Shown: positions 38,080 to 45,910 of the stretch, piece by piece
Numbering within the stretch: the first letter of the stretch is position 1
Layout of the letters: the number at the start of each line of letters is the position of its first letter
Assembly: GCA_026931325.1 (NCBI GenBank)
Contig: JAIXLO010000177.1
Span: 1 to 64,000, forward strand
Direction: 5' to 3'
DNA from: Chitinophagales bacterium
Lineage (GTDB): Bacteria; Bacteroidota; Bacteroidia; Chitinophagales; Chitinophagaceae
DNA: 64,000 bases
Made by a program: the position numbers and the translations under genes
Notes under the pieces: model-generated
Databases searched by the model: none
What the model was told of the DNA's origin: nothing
The model's input: the letters and a program-made list of their open reading frames with translations, nothing else

Positions 38080-39444
38080 CTAAAACAATTTTTGATAAAC
38101 TTCATGCACTTGTCCAACAGGAATAATTTCTATTTTAAATCCTTTTGTGTTTAATGTTTTTTTATTAAACTTACTTACAAATATTTTTTCAAAGCCTAAT
38201 TTTTCTGCTTCTGCAATACGTTGTTCTATTCTGTTTACTGCTCTTATTTCTCCATTTAAACCTACTTCGCCTGCAAAGCAAATTTGTTGTGGCAACGGCA
38301 CATCTTCATAGCTTGAAAGTAAAGCACAAATAACTGCTAAATCAATTGATGGGTCTTCTACTTTTAATCCTCCTGCTATGTTTACAAATACATCTTTTGT
38401 TCCAAACAAAAAGCCTCCACGTTTTTCCAAAACAGCTAATAATAATTGTAATCTTCTTAAATCAAAGCCTGTAACAGTTCTTTGTGGAGTGCCATAAACA
38501 CTTTGTGTTACCAATGCCTGAACTTCAATTAACAAAGGTCGCATACCTTCCATTGTTGCTGCAATAGCACTACCACTTAATTGTTCTTCTTTTTGAGTAA
38601 TTAAAATTTCACTTGGGTTTGTTACAGCTTTCATTCCTTCTGAAGTCATTTCATAAATGCCTAATTCTGCAGTGCTGCCAAATCTATTTTTTAAGGTTCT
38701 TAAAATTCTATAAGCATAATGTCTGTCTCCTTCAAATTGCAACACAGTGTCCACCATGTGTTCTAAAATTTTTGGTCCAGCAATAGTACCATCTTTAGTG
38801 ATATGACCAATTAAAAAAACAGGTGTATTAGTTTCTTTAGCAAAACGTTGAAATTCTGCTGCACATTCTCTTATTTGACTTACACTACCTGCACCAGAAT
38901 CAATAATATTACTTTGCAATGTTTGCACAGAATCCACAATTACGATTTGTGGTTTTAATTTTTTAATTTCTTGAAAAATTGTTTGTGTGCTTGTTTCTGT
39001 TAGCAGATAAAAATCGTTATTAGCAATTTTTAATCTATCTGCACGCATTTTAATTTGTTGTTCACTTTCTTCTCCACTTATATACAACACTTTAAAGCCT
39101 TTCATCATTAAACCATGTTGTAAAAACAAAGTGCTTTTGCCAATACCAGGTTCTCCAGCTACTAAAACCAAACTTCCTAAAACAATTCCACCACCTAATA
39201 CTCTATTTAATTCAGCATCATAAGTTTCTATTCTTCTTTCTTCTGTAGTTGCAATATTATGTAATGCTATTACTTTATTTTGTTTTGGTTCATTAGTATA
39301 ACCTTTCCACTCTTGCAATTTATTTTTTTCTACTACTTCTTCTACAAAAGTATTCCACTCGTTACAGCTTGGGCATTTGCCTAACCATTTAGCACTTTCA
39401 TATCCACAATTATTACAAAAGAATGATGTTTTAATTTTTGCCAT
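38080..39444 (-). CDS. radA: DNA repair protein RadA
   Basis: A RecA-like branch-migration helicase of 454 residues. The zinc finger is CNNCGYESAKWLGKCPSC near residues 9-26; Walker A is GEPGIGKST; the family-specific KNRFG motif is in LRTLKNRFGSTAE; and the C-terminal Lon-like domain includes GLKVEDPSIDLAVICALLSS. It precedes comF with a one-base gap. Confidence 0.96.
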   Translation of the reverse strand: MAKIKTSFFCNNCGYESAKWLGKCPSCNEWNTFVEEVVEKNKLQEWKGYTNEPKQNKVIALHNIATTEERRIETYDAELNRVLGGGIVLGSLVLVAGEPGIGKSTLFLQHGLMMKGFKVLYISGEESEQQIKMRADRLKIANNDFYLLTETSTQTIFQEIKKLKPQIVIVDSVQTLQSNIIDSGAGSVSQIRECAAEFQRFAKETNTPVFLIGHITKDGTIAGPKILEHMVDTVLQFEGDRHYAYRILRTLKNRFGSTAELGIYEMTSEGMKAVTNPSEILITQKEEQLSGSAIAATMEGMRPLLIEVQALVTQSVYGTPQRTVTGFDLRRLQLLLAVLEKRGGFLFGTKDVFVNIAGGLKVEDPSIDLAVICALLSSYEDVPLPQQICFAGEVGLNGEIRAVNRIEQRIAEAEKLGFEKIFVSKFNKKTLNTKGFKIEIIPVGQVHEVYQKLF

Positions 39445-39820
39445 AAAGTAAAGATAACATTCCTTGAGAGTTGAGAATGTGAAGTTTAGAATTTTTAATT
39501 CAAAATAGTTCTGATTGTACGAATTTGTTTTCTTAATTCAACAATTTATTTACAAAAAAGAAAATTATTAATAGATAAAAAACTAATTATTTTTTAAATG
39601 CAAAAGGGTCAGCAAAAATGCCAACCCTCTTACTTACTAACCCATAAATTCTATGTGCTAAATTACAATTTAGAGCATATTTCAAAATATTTTTTGACAA
39701 TGTGAAAACTTACTTTATCAAATAAATAAAAAAATTATTTGTATATAATATTCTCAAAACAAAAAGCCATTTTGGCGTAAAATTTTAATACTAATTAAAA
39801 TATTTATGTCAAGTTGTCTA
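39445..39820. other. 376-base intergenic region between rng and radA, with a terminator
   Basis: No ORF of coding character is visible on either strand. The only clear element is a hairpin at 39605-39628. The remainder is AT-rich and presumably holds the radA promoter near 39445-39540. Confidence 0.6.
39605..39628 (-). terminator. Hairpin terminator after rng
   Basis: AGGGTCAGC (39605-39613) faces GCCAACCCT (39620-39628). On the minus-strand RNA all nine positions pair using two G-U wobbles, and UUUU follows; on the plus strand they would be C-A mismatches. This orientation fits rng, whose stop is at 39821. Confidence 0.65.
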
Positions 39821-41368
39821 TTAAAATTTAATTTCTTCTTCATTTTGATCTAAGAAATGAAACTCTACAATTCCATAATTTGTATTTGGATGAACAGAAA
39901 GTTTAATCTTATATTTTCTTTTCCATTTTTTTGCAATAGAAGTAAATAATCCTTTAGTTAAATGAGAATAAACAATTGGATGAACCATTAATGTAAGATT
40001 TTTATGCCCATTTGATGATAAATAATAAACTCGTTTTTCAATTTCATCTTCTAATAATAAAGTGCTTGTAATTTTTCCTGTACCTCCACAAGTTGGGCAA
40101 TTTTCAGCTGTATTAATATTTACTTCTGGTCTCATTCTTTGTCTGGTAATTTGCATTAATCCAAACTTAGAAATTGGTAATACAGCGTGTTTAGCTCTAT
40201 CTGCTTTTAAAAATAATTCCATTGCCTCTTGTAATTTTTTTCTATTATCAGGCAATTTCATATCTATAAAATCTACAACAATAATTCCACCAATATCTCT
40301 TAATCTTAATTGACGTGCAATTTCTTCAGCAGCTTCTAAATTTGTTTCTAATGCATTTTCTTCTTGACTATTGCTTACACTTTTATAACCACTATTTACA
40401 TCAATTACATGCAAAGCTTCAGTATGTTCAATAATAAGATAAGCACCACTATCTAAATTTACAGTTTTACCAAAAGCTCCTTTTACTTGTTTTGTAATTC
40501 CAAACTGATCAAAAATTGGTGTGCCATTATTTAGATAGCTAACAATATCTACTTTATCTGGTGCAATACGTTGTATGTAGGATTTTATTTCATTGTAAAT
40601 ATTTTTATCATTTACAACTATTTTATTAAACGATTCATTCAACAAATCTCTTAAAATGCTGGTAGTTTTATTTTGCTCACTTAATATTTTAGCTGGTGCT
40701 TCTGCACCACTAATATTTGCTTGTATGGTTTTCCAAGTTTCTGTTAAATCCAGTAAATCTTGATGAAGTTCTGCAGTTGACTTTCCTTCTGCAGCAGTGC
40801 GTACAATAATACCAAAATTTTTTGGTCTTATTGCTTCAACTATTTTATGCAGCCTTTTACGTTCTTCACTTGAATGAATTTTTTTAGATACAGCAACAAT
40901 TTCATTGAATGGAGTAAGAACAATAAAGCGTCCTGGTAAACTTATTTCACAACTTAATCTTGGACCTTTAGCAGCAATTGGTTCTTTTAAAATTTGTACT
41001 AAGATGGTTGGTTTTCCATTTAATACTTCATTTATTTTTCCTGTTTTTACAATTTCAGGTTCTATTTCAAACTTAGAGAAGTCAAAGGGAGTACCTTTAG
41101 AATTTATTGCTTGTTGCGTATATTTTAGAATAGATTTTGCATAAGGCGATAAATCTGTATAATGTAAAAAAGCATCTTTTTCAAAGCCTACATCTACAAA
41201 TGCTGCATTTAACCCTGGTATAAGTTTTTTTACTTTACCTAAATATAAATCACCAACTCCAAAACTTGCATCTGCTTTTTCGTTATGTAGTTCTACTAAT
41301 TTCTTTTCTTCCAACAAGGCAATTTCTACACCTGTTGGTGTTGTATTAATAATTAATTCTTTGTTCAC
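39821..41368 (-). CDS. rng: Ribonuclease E/G family endoribonuclease
   Basis: A 515-residue RNase that cuts single-stranded AU-rich RNA in mRNA decay and rRNA maturation. An S1 domain occupies ~38-125 (GDLYLGKVKKLIPGLNAAFVDVG). The catalytic acidic residues lie in ALHVIDVNSG and GGIIVVDFIDM. The Zn-link is CPTCGG. It lacks the long disordered scaffold of RNase E, so RNase G-like. The start is a GTG at 41368. The 237 bases upstream hold three inverted repeats, two mutually exclusive, which could control its expression. Confidence 0.93.
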   Translation of the reverse strand: MNKELIINTTPTGVEIALLEEKKLVELHNEKADASFGVGDLYLGKVKKLIPGLNAAFVDVGFEKDAFLHYTDLSPYAKSILKYTQQAINSKGTPFDFSKFEIEPEIVKTGKINEVLNGKPTILVQILKEPIAAKGPRLSCEISLPGRFIVLTPFNEIVAVSKKIHSSEERKRLHKIVEAIRPKNFGIIVRTAAEGKSTAELHQDLLDLTETWKTIQANISGAEAPAKILSEQNKTTSILRDLLNESFNKIVVNDKNIYNEIKSYIQRIAPDKVDIVSYLNNGTPIFDQFGITKQVKGAFGKTVNLDSGAYLIIEHTEALHVIDVNSGYKSVSNSQEENALETNLEAAEEIARQLRLRDIGGIIVVDFIDMKLPDNRKKLQEAMELFLKADRAKHAVLPISKFGLMQITRQRMRPEVNINTAENCPTCGGTGKITSTLLLEDEIEKRVYYLSSNGHKNLTLMVHPIVYSHLTKGLFTSIAKKWKRKYKIKLSVHPNTNYGIVEFHFLDQNEEEIKF

Positions 41369-41397
41369 AAAATTTGCAACTTTTTAAAATACAAAAT

Positions 41398-41564
41398 ATT
41401 ACTCCTGAAATCAGGTAGTAAATCAATATCACTATTGGAGTAATTGCCTCTGAAATAAATAAAAGAAGGAAAGGAAAAGTTGCAGCAAAGAAAGAGGTAA
41501 TTACTTTTCAGTGTTTTAAATATGTATAAGTCTGATAAATTTATAATATGCAGACTTATACATA
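41398..41564 (-). promoter_or_regulatory. Inverted-repeat-rich leader upstream of rng
   Basis: Three inverted repeats fill the gap between the mS38-like gene and rng: 41398-41405 with 41437-41444 (8 pairs), 41440-41450 with 41494-41504 (10 of 11 pairs), and a perfect 14-pair stem 41521-41534 with 41551-41564. The first two share bases 41440-41444, so they cannot form together. In E. coli, rne is autoregulated through hairpins in its 5' UTR; a similar role here is inferred. The 14-pair stem could instead be a processing site or terminator of the mS38-like gene. Confidence 0.45.
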
Positions 41565-41605
41565 AAGGATATTAATCCATTATTCGTAAAAAGAAAACTT
41601 ATTGT

Positions 41606-41695
41606 TTATTTTTTCTTATGACGATTTTTTCTTAAACGTTTCTTGCGTTTGTGTGTAGCAATTTTATGACGTTTTCTCTTTTTACCACAAGGCAT
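41606..41695 (-). CDS. 29-residue AURKAIP1/COX24 (mS38-like) basic protein
   Basis: A tiny ORF of 29 residues, MPCGKKRKRHKIATHKRKKR plus a Lys/Arg tail. The MPxGKKRKRHKxxTHKRKKRLRxNRHKKK pattern is that of the COX24/AURKAIP1 C-terminal domain, the family of mitochondrial small-subunit protein mS38; Bacteroidota genomes carry free-standing versions. It probably binds 16S rRNA. It sits between the TPR gene upstream and rng downstream. Confidence 0.8.
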   Translation of the reverse strand: MPCGKKRKRHKIATHKRKKRLRKNRHKKK

Positions 41696-41775
41696 ACTAA
41701 TAATAATTTTAACCTGTTAAAAAATAAAATAAATTATAAAACCTGTATCAAGTATAAATACTTAATCAGCAGTTT

Positions 41776-42627
41776 TTAATGTTGCAATTGTTCTATTCTT
41801 TTTTGAAGTTCTTTTTTAGCTTCTTTATTTGGTATCATACTTTTTATTTGTTTATACCATTTTATAGCATCAATATAATCATTGTTTAACTCATAACATT
41901 CTGCTAAATGTAATATAGCAGCAAGGTTAGTAGGTTGCTTATTTACAATAATTAGTAATCGTTCAATTGCTTTTTCATATTGACCACTTTTTTTGCTTCC
42001 TAATGCTAAAACCCATTGAGCATATAAATTATCAGGTTTTTTATCTACAATAGCTTTTACCTGCATAATTCCTTCCATTGGGTTATCAGAAATATTTCCA
42101 AAAAGATAACATGCACCAATACCAATTTTACTGCTATCATTATTTGGATTTATTTCCAAAGCTTTTTCTAAAAGAACTTTCCCATTTGTTGCTAACCAGT
42201 TTTGCATTGAAGGATTTGCTTCATCAAAAAGGTTATCTATAAACAATTGGGCAGCAAAAGTGAGGCTTTTTTCTGAATTCTCCAACTTTGCTGCTTCTGC
42301 TGTGTAATATATATATGGCTCATATACACCAACACTATCTTTCCAAAAAGATGCTAATCTATGAAACACGTGTATTTGTTCATCTTTTGAACTTTTTTCT
42401 AACTTATTTTCAATTGCTTCTAATTTATGCAATTTATCAACAGACAATTTAGACTTTGCTTTTGATAATATATCAGTAAAGTTTATTGCATTACTATGCT
42501 CATCATTAGCTTGATGTTGAGTAGTTAATTGTTTTGTTTTTTTAGGATTAATTGTTTTGCCAAAAAAAAATAAGGCAGAAAATAATAAAACCCCTCCTAC
42601 TGCTAAAATAAGTTGTTGCTTTTTCAC
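41776..42627 (-). CDS. Membrane-anchored TPR protein
   Basis: A 283-residue protein starting at a GTG (42627). A single N-terminal membrane helix (LILAVGGVLLFSALFFFG) anchors it, the rest being periplasmic. The C-terminal 150 residues have TPR spacing: LEKALEINPNNDSSKIGIGA, AQWVLALGSKKSGQYEKAI and AILHLAECYELNNDYIDAIK. It begins 27 bases after the HU-family gene and may be in its transcript. Scaffold role inferred. Confidence 0.8.
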   Translation of the reverse strand: MKKQQLILAVGGVLLFSALFFFGKTINPKKTKQLTTQHQANDEHSNAINFTDILSKAKSKLSVDKLHKLEAIENKLEKSSKDEQIHVFHRLASFWKDSVGVYEPYIYYTAEAAKLENSEKSLTFAAQLFIDNLFDEANPSMQNWLATNGKVLLEKALEINPNNDSSKIGIGACYLFGNISDNPMEGIMQVKAIVDKKPDNLYAQWVLALGSKKSGQYEKAIERLLIIVNKQPTNLAAILHLAECYELNNDYIDAIKWYKQIKSMIPNKEAKKELQKRIEQLQH

Positions 42628-42654
42628 TAATAAATTTTAGTGCAAATGTACTTG

Positions 42655-42942
42655 TTATGGTTTATATCTTGATTTTACTTCTGCAACAAATTCTTTAGCA
42701 GGTTTAAATGCAGGAATATAATGTTCAGGAATATGAACAGCTGTATTTTTTTTAATATTTCTTCCAATTTTAGCTGCTCTTTTTTTAGTAATAAAACTTC
42801 CAAAACCTCTTATGTAAATGTTTTCGCCAGATGAAAGATTTTCTTTTACTTCTTTTATAAAAGATTCAACGGCTACTAATACATCTACTTTTGGAATACC
42901 AGTTTTTTCTGAAATGTTGTTTATTAGGTCTGATTTTCTCAT
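42655..42942 (-). CDS. HU/IHF family DNA-binding protein
   Basis: A 95-residue nucleoid protein. MRKSDLINNISEKTGIPKVD starts the helical dimer domain; IYIRGFGSFITKKRAAKIGRN is the beta-arm that enters the minor groove, and the arm has HIPEHYIPAFKPAKEF. The 'RGFGSF' turn is characteristic. HU versus IHF cannot be separated from sequence here. Confidence 0.93.
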   Translation of the reverse strand: MRKSDLINNISEKTGIPKVDVLVAVESFIKEVKENLSSGENIYIRGFGSFITKKRAAKIGRNIKKNTAVHIPEHYIPAFKPAKEFVAEVKSRYKP

Positions 42943-43085
42943 AAGTTATATTTTTCAAATAAGCAATTAAGTGTTAAAGTAAGTAAAACTATTTGGTATT
43001 TACAAGATTTTTTGAAAAAAAATTATGTTTAGTAAATAATCACTATTTACCAATTATAGTACAATTTAGGCTAAAAATAATAACA

Positions 43086-43119
43086 TTTGCTTTATTTTTT
43101 TTAAAAATTATTATGTTTG
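43086..43119 (+). promoter_or_regulatory. Promoter of the amidotransferase gene, placed so that the transcript is nearly leaderless
   Basis: TTTG at 43086-43089 and TATGTTTG at 43112-43119 are 22 bases apart. The -7 element ends only four bases before the ATG at 43124, so transcription would start at or next to the start codon. Confidence 0.5.
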
Positions 43120-43123
43120 TTGC

Positions 43124-43960
43124 ATGGCTGAATGGACAGATCAAAAAATTAAAATAGCAATTTTAGATTTATATGAGGGTCATGTAAATCAAGGAATGAG
43201 GTGTATAAGAGAAATTATAAATACATGGGCAGAACAAAATCAGTATAATGTAAGTTTTGATGAATTTGATGTAAGATTAAAAGAAGAAGTGCCCGATACC
43301 TCTTATGATATTTATATTTCAACTGGTGGCCCAGGCTCTCCTTTAGATACAATTGGTAGTTCTTGGGAGAAAAAATATTTTCACTGGTTGCAATCTATTG
43401 AGGATTGGAATAAAAATACATCCAATCACCCTAAACATGTTTTTTTTATTTGCCATAGTTTTCAATTAGCATGCAGACATTATGAAGTTGGAAATGTTTG
43501 TAAAAGAAAATCAACTTCATTTGGTGTTTTTCCAGTACATAAAATTCAAGAAGGGTATGATGAAATTATTTTTGAAGGATTGAAAGATCCTTTCTATGTT
43601 GTAGATAGTAGAGATTATCAAGTAATAGAACCAAACCATGCAAAGCTTAGAGAAATGGGAGCTAAAATTTTAGCTATTGAAAAAAATAGACCACATGTAC
43701 CTTACGAAAGAGCTGTAATGGCAATAAGATTTAATGATTATTTTATAGGCACACAATTTCATCCTGAAGCTGATGCAATTGGTATGAGTTTATACTTACA
43801 AACAGAAGAAAGAAAAGCAACTGTTATTGCTAATTATGGTGAAGAAAAATGGAAAAGTATGGTAGAACAATTAAATGATCCTGATAAAATTTTATGGACA
43901 TATTCTTGCATACTTCCTAATTTTTTAAATAATGCTGTAGCAGTTTTTACAGAAGTATAA
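43124..43960 (+). CDS. Class I glutamine amidotransferase-like protein
   Basis: A 278-residue free-standing GATase. The nucleophile is Cys110 in FFICHSFQLACRHY, and the His/Glu pair of the triad is His213 and Glu215 in GTQFHPEAD. The oxyanion-type YISTGGPGSP is at 64-73. There is no synthetase domain, unlike GMP synthase or CTP synthase, so the ammonia must be passed to a separate acceptor enzyme. The next gene is an ATP-grasp-like protein, which could be that enzyme. From memory this pair is found together in other Bacteroidota, without a known product. A hairpin separates the two genes. Confidence 0.85.
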   Translation: MAEWTDQKIKIAILDLYEGHVNQGMRCIREIINTWAEQNQYNVSFDEFDVRLKEEVPDTSYDIYISTGGPGSPLDTIGSSWEKKYFHWLQSIEDWNKNTSNHPKHVFFICHSFQLACRHYEVGNVCKRKSTSFGVFPVHKIQEGYDEIIFEGLKDPFYVVDSRDYQVIEPNHAKLREMGAKILAIEKNRPHVPYERAVMAIRFNDYFIGTQFHPEADAIGMSLYLQTEERKATVIANYGEEKWKSMVEQLNDPDKILWTYSCILPNFLNNAVAVFTEV

Positions 43961-43992
43961 AAAACTTTCAACTACTTTTAAAATCAAAAAAT

Positions 43993-44018
43993 TCCTCTTT
44001 GTTTGAAGAGGATTTTTT
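43993..44018 (+). terminator. Hairpin with T tract between the amidotransferase and ATP-grasp genes
   Basis: TCCTCTT and GAAGAGGA pair around a short loop, followed by six T. It would end or attenuate the amidotransferase transcript before the downstream gene, leaving only 32 bases for a separate promoter. Confidence 0.75.
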
Positions 44019-44049
44019 ATCTTTCAGAAATTAATAAATAGTTTATAAT

Positions 44050-45246
44050 ATGATTCCATCTATCAGAAAAGATTATAATGCAAATTTTAGCTCTAATAAA
44101 TACAAAGCATTTTTACAAGAATTTGAAAATAAATATCCTAATACCTTAGGCTTTAGAGTAGCTGAAACTCCTGTTTTTGTTGATAAAGAATTTACAAATA
44201 AAATGCTTCATACTTGTGAGAGTATCGTAGATGTTATAACTGGTTTTAATTTCAAAACTTTAACTTCTCATGGCATACCAAACAATGTTCGTGTACCCAA
44301 CGAAAATAATTATTCTCACTTTATAGCTTTTGATTTTGGTGTTTGTAAAAATGAAGATGGAACTCTTAAACCTCAGTTAATTGAAATGCAAGGCTTCCCT
44401 ACTCTTTTTGCTTATCAAACCTTTTTAGATAAAGCATATAGAGCTCACTTTAACATTCCTCAAAACTATTCTGCATATTTAAACAATTATACTGAAGAAA
44501 GTTATTTACAATTACTGAAAAATATTATTATAGGAAATCACAATTCAGAAAATGTTGTTTTATTAGAAGTATTTCCTCATGAACAAAAAACTAAAATTGA
44601 TTTCTTTTGTACACAAGATTATTTAGGAATAAATATTGTTTGCATCACAGAACTTATAAAAGAAGGTAAAAAACTTTATTATAAAAAGGATAATAGAAAA
44701 ATTGAAATTAAAAGAATTTACAACCGTTTAATTTTCGATGACCTACAACAACAATCAGCACAAGTTCAAGATAAAGGAAAAATTTTATTAGAAGAATTAG
44801 ATGTAGAATGGGTACCACATCCTAATTGGTTTTATAGAATTAGTAAATACACATTACCTTATATAAATAACCCTTATGTTCCTAAAACTACTTTTCTTAA
44901 TGATATAAAAGAAATACCAAAAGATTTAGAAAACTATGTCTTAAAGCCTTTATTTTCTTTTGCAGGTCAAGGAGTTTTTATTGATGTAACAAAGAAAGAT
45001 ATTGAAAATATAACTGATCCTCATAATTGGATACTGCAGCGAAAAGTAAATTATGCTGAAATCATTGAAACACCTGATATTCCAGCAAAAGCTGAAATAA
45101 GAATTTTTTATTTTTGGGAAAAAGGAAAAGAAAGACCTGTAGCAACTTTAAATTTAGCAAGATTAAGTAAAGGAAAAATGATTGGTGTTAGATATAATGA
45201 AAACAAAGAATGGGTTGGCGGCACAATTGCATATTTTGAAAAATAA
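44050..45246 (+). CDS. ATP-grasp-like protein, possible carboxylate-amine ligase
   Basis: A 398-residue protein with no family I can name. Its C-terminal third looks like an ATP-grasp: YVLKP (296-300) with the phosphate-binding Lys299, a glycine-rich SFAGQGV loop (303-309), the hinge-like WILQRKV (327-333), AEIRIFYFW (348-356) and NLARLSKGKMIGV (368-380). The N-terminal part has conserved-looking blocks FRVAETPVFV, HFIAFDFGVC and QLIEMQGFPTLF. It follows the GATase gene by 89 bases. The neighbour suggests amide-bond formation using ammonia from glutamine; the substrate is unknown. Confidence 0.75.
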   Translation: MIPSIRKDYNANFSSNKYKAFLQEFENKYPNTLGFRVAETPVFVDKEFTNKMLHTCESIVDVITGFNFKTLTSHGIPNNVRVPNENNYSHFIAFDFGVCKNEDGTLKPQLIEMQGFPTLFAYQTFLDKAYRAHFNIPQNYSAYLNNYTEESYLQLLKNIIIGNHNSENVVLLEVFPHEQKTKIDFFCTQDYLGINIVCITELIKEGKKLYYKKDNRKIEIKRIYNRLIFDDLQQQSAQVQDKGKILLEELDVEWVPHPNWFYRISKYTLPYINNPYVPKTTFLNDIKEIPKDLENYVLKPLFSFAGQGVFIDVTKKDIENITDPHNWILQRKVNYAEIIETPDIPAKAEIRIFYFWEKGKERPVATLNLARLSKGKMIGVRYNENKEWVGGTIAYFEK

Positions 45247-45488
45247 TTTAAATAATATTTTTAATTTTCTCTAATTTTGGGAAGCCTAATTTCAAATTAG
45301 GAATACTCAAATGTATAAAATTTAATTTTCAGACTATAATAAAAGTGTATTTGCTGATAATCAATAAAATATAATTTATAAAATTATACCTAATAAATTG
45401 CATAAAATTTTTATTTGATTAAAATATCAATCCAATATGTGAGAAACTGAAGAAATAAAATTTAGTAATCTTATTTAAAAATTTTACT

Positions 45489-45548
45489 ATGCGTTTTCAG
45501 TTAATATTCACATTTTGCTTATTTGGTTTAATAGCCAATGCTAAATGA
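45489..45548 (+). CDS. 19-residue ORF that is only a signal peptide
   Basis: ATG to TGA encodes MRFQLIFTFCLFGLIANAK: a basic start, a hydrophobic core and an ANAK end that is cleavage-site-like, then stop. There is no mature part. It could be a remnant of a degraded secreted-protein gene or a small membrane peptide; it could also be chance. Confidence 0.25.
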   Translation: MRFQLIFTFCLFGLIANAK

Positions 45549-45680
45549 AAATAACAACATAATAGCTTTAAGCAATAAATAAATAAATTAAAATCAAAGA
45601 ATTTAAAACTATAAATAATCAAAAGATATACTATGAATATAAGATTATATATACTTTTTACATATGAATCAAAATTTTCC

Positions 45681-45711
45681 TTTTCAATTTCAAATAAAAT
45701 CTCTACCTTCG
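45681..45711 (+). promoter_or_regulatory. Likely rpoC promoter
   Basis: TTTTC near 45681 and TACCTTCG at 45704-45711 approximate the Bacteroidota -33/-7 pair; the following GCCGCC is often seen at such starts. Transcription would begin near 45718, giving rpoC a leader of about 190 bases. Confidence 0.5.
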
Positions 45712-45771
45712 CCGCCTTAAATAATTTGGAATATTGTTCCCTTTTCACCTTCATTTAAAGTTATACAGCAG

Positions 45772-45806
45772 CTTGTCTTACTATTTTTATAGTAAGAACG
45801 AACAAG
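45772..45806 (+). promoter_or_regulatory. Hairpin in the rpoC leader
   Basis: TCTTACTAT (45776-45784) pairs perfectly with ATAGTAAGA (45789-45797), loop TTTT; an outer CTTG/CAAG (45772-45775, 45803-45806) closes it across a 5-base bulge. No T run follows, so it is not an ordinary terminator. Confidence 0.45.
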
Positions 45807-45910
45807 TAATGTTATGTGCTTCACCAACACTTAACTAAGCTATGGAAACATAATAATAGAAGTAAAAAGTTATTTACAATATTTCATTATAAAAACTTCG
45901 TATAAACGTT

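Larger units (their letters stand above)
45247..45910. other. 664-base AT-rich region between the ATP-grasp gene and rpoC
   Basis: rpoB would be expected here but is absent. The region contains a 19-residue signal-peptide-like ORF (45489-45548), a promoter-like TACCTTCG at 45704-45711 and a hairpin at 45772-45806, ahead of rpoC. A minus-strand ORF of 85 codons (45497-45754) is judged spurious. Otherwise nothing recognisable. Confidence 0.6.

Noticed and set aside
45497-45754. Minus-strand ORF of 85 codons upstream of rpoC
   Set aside because: It overlaps the plus-strand promoter-like TACCTTCG and leader, has a low-complexity hydrophobic tail and no recognisable domain.
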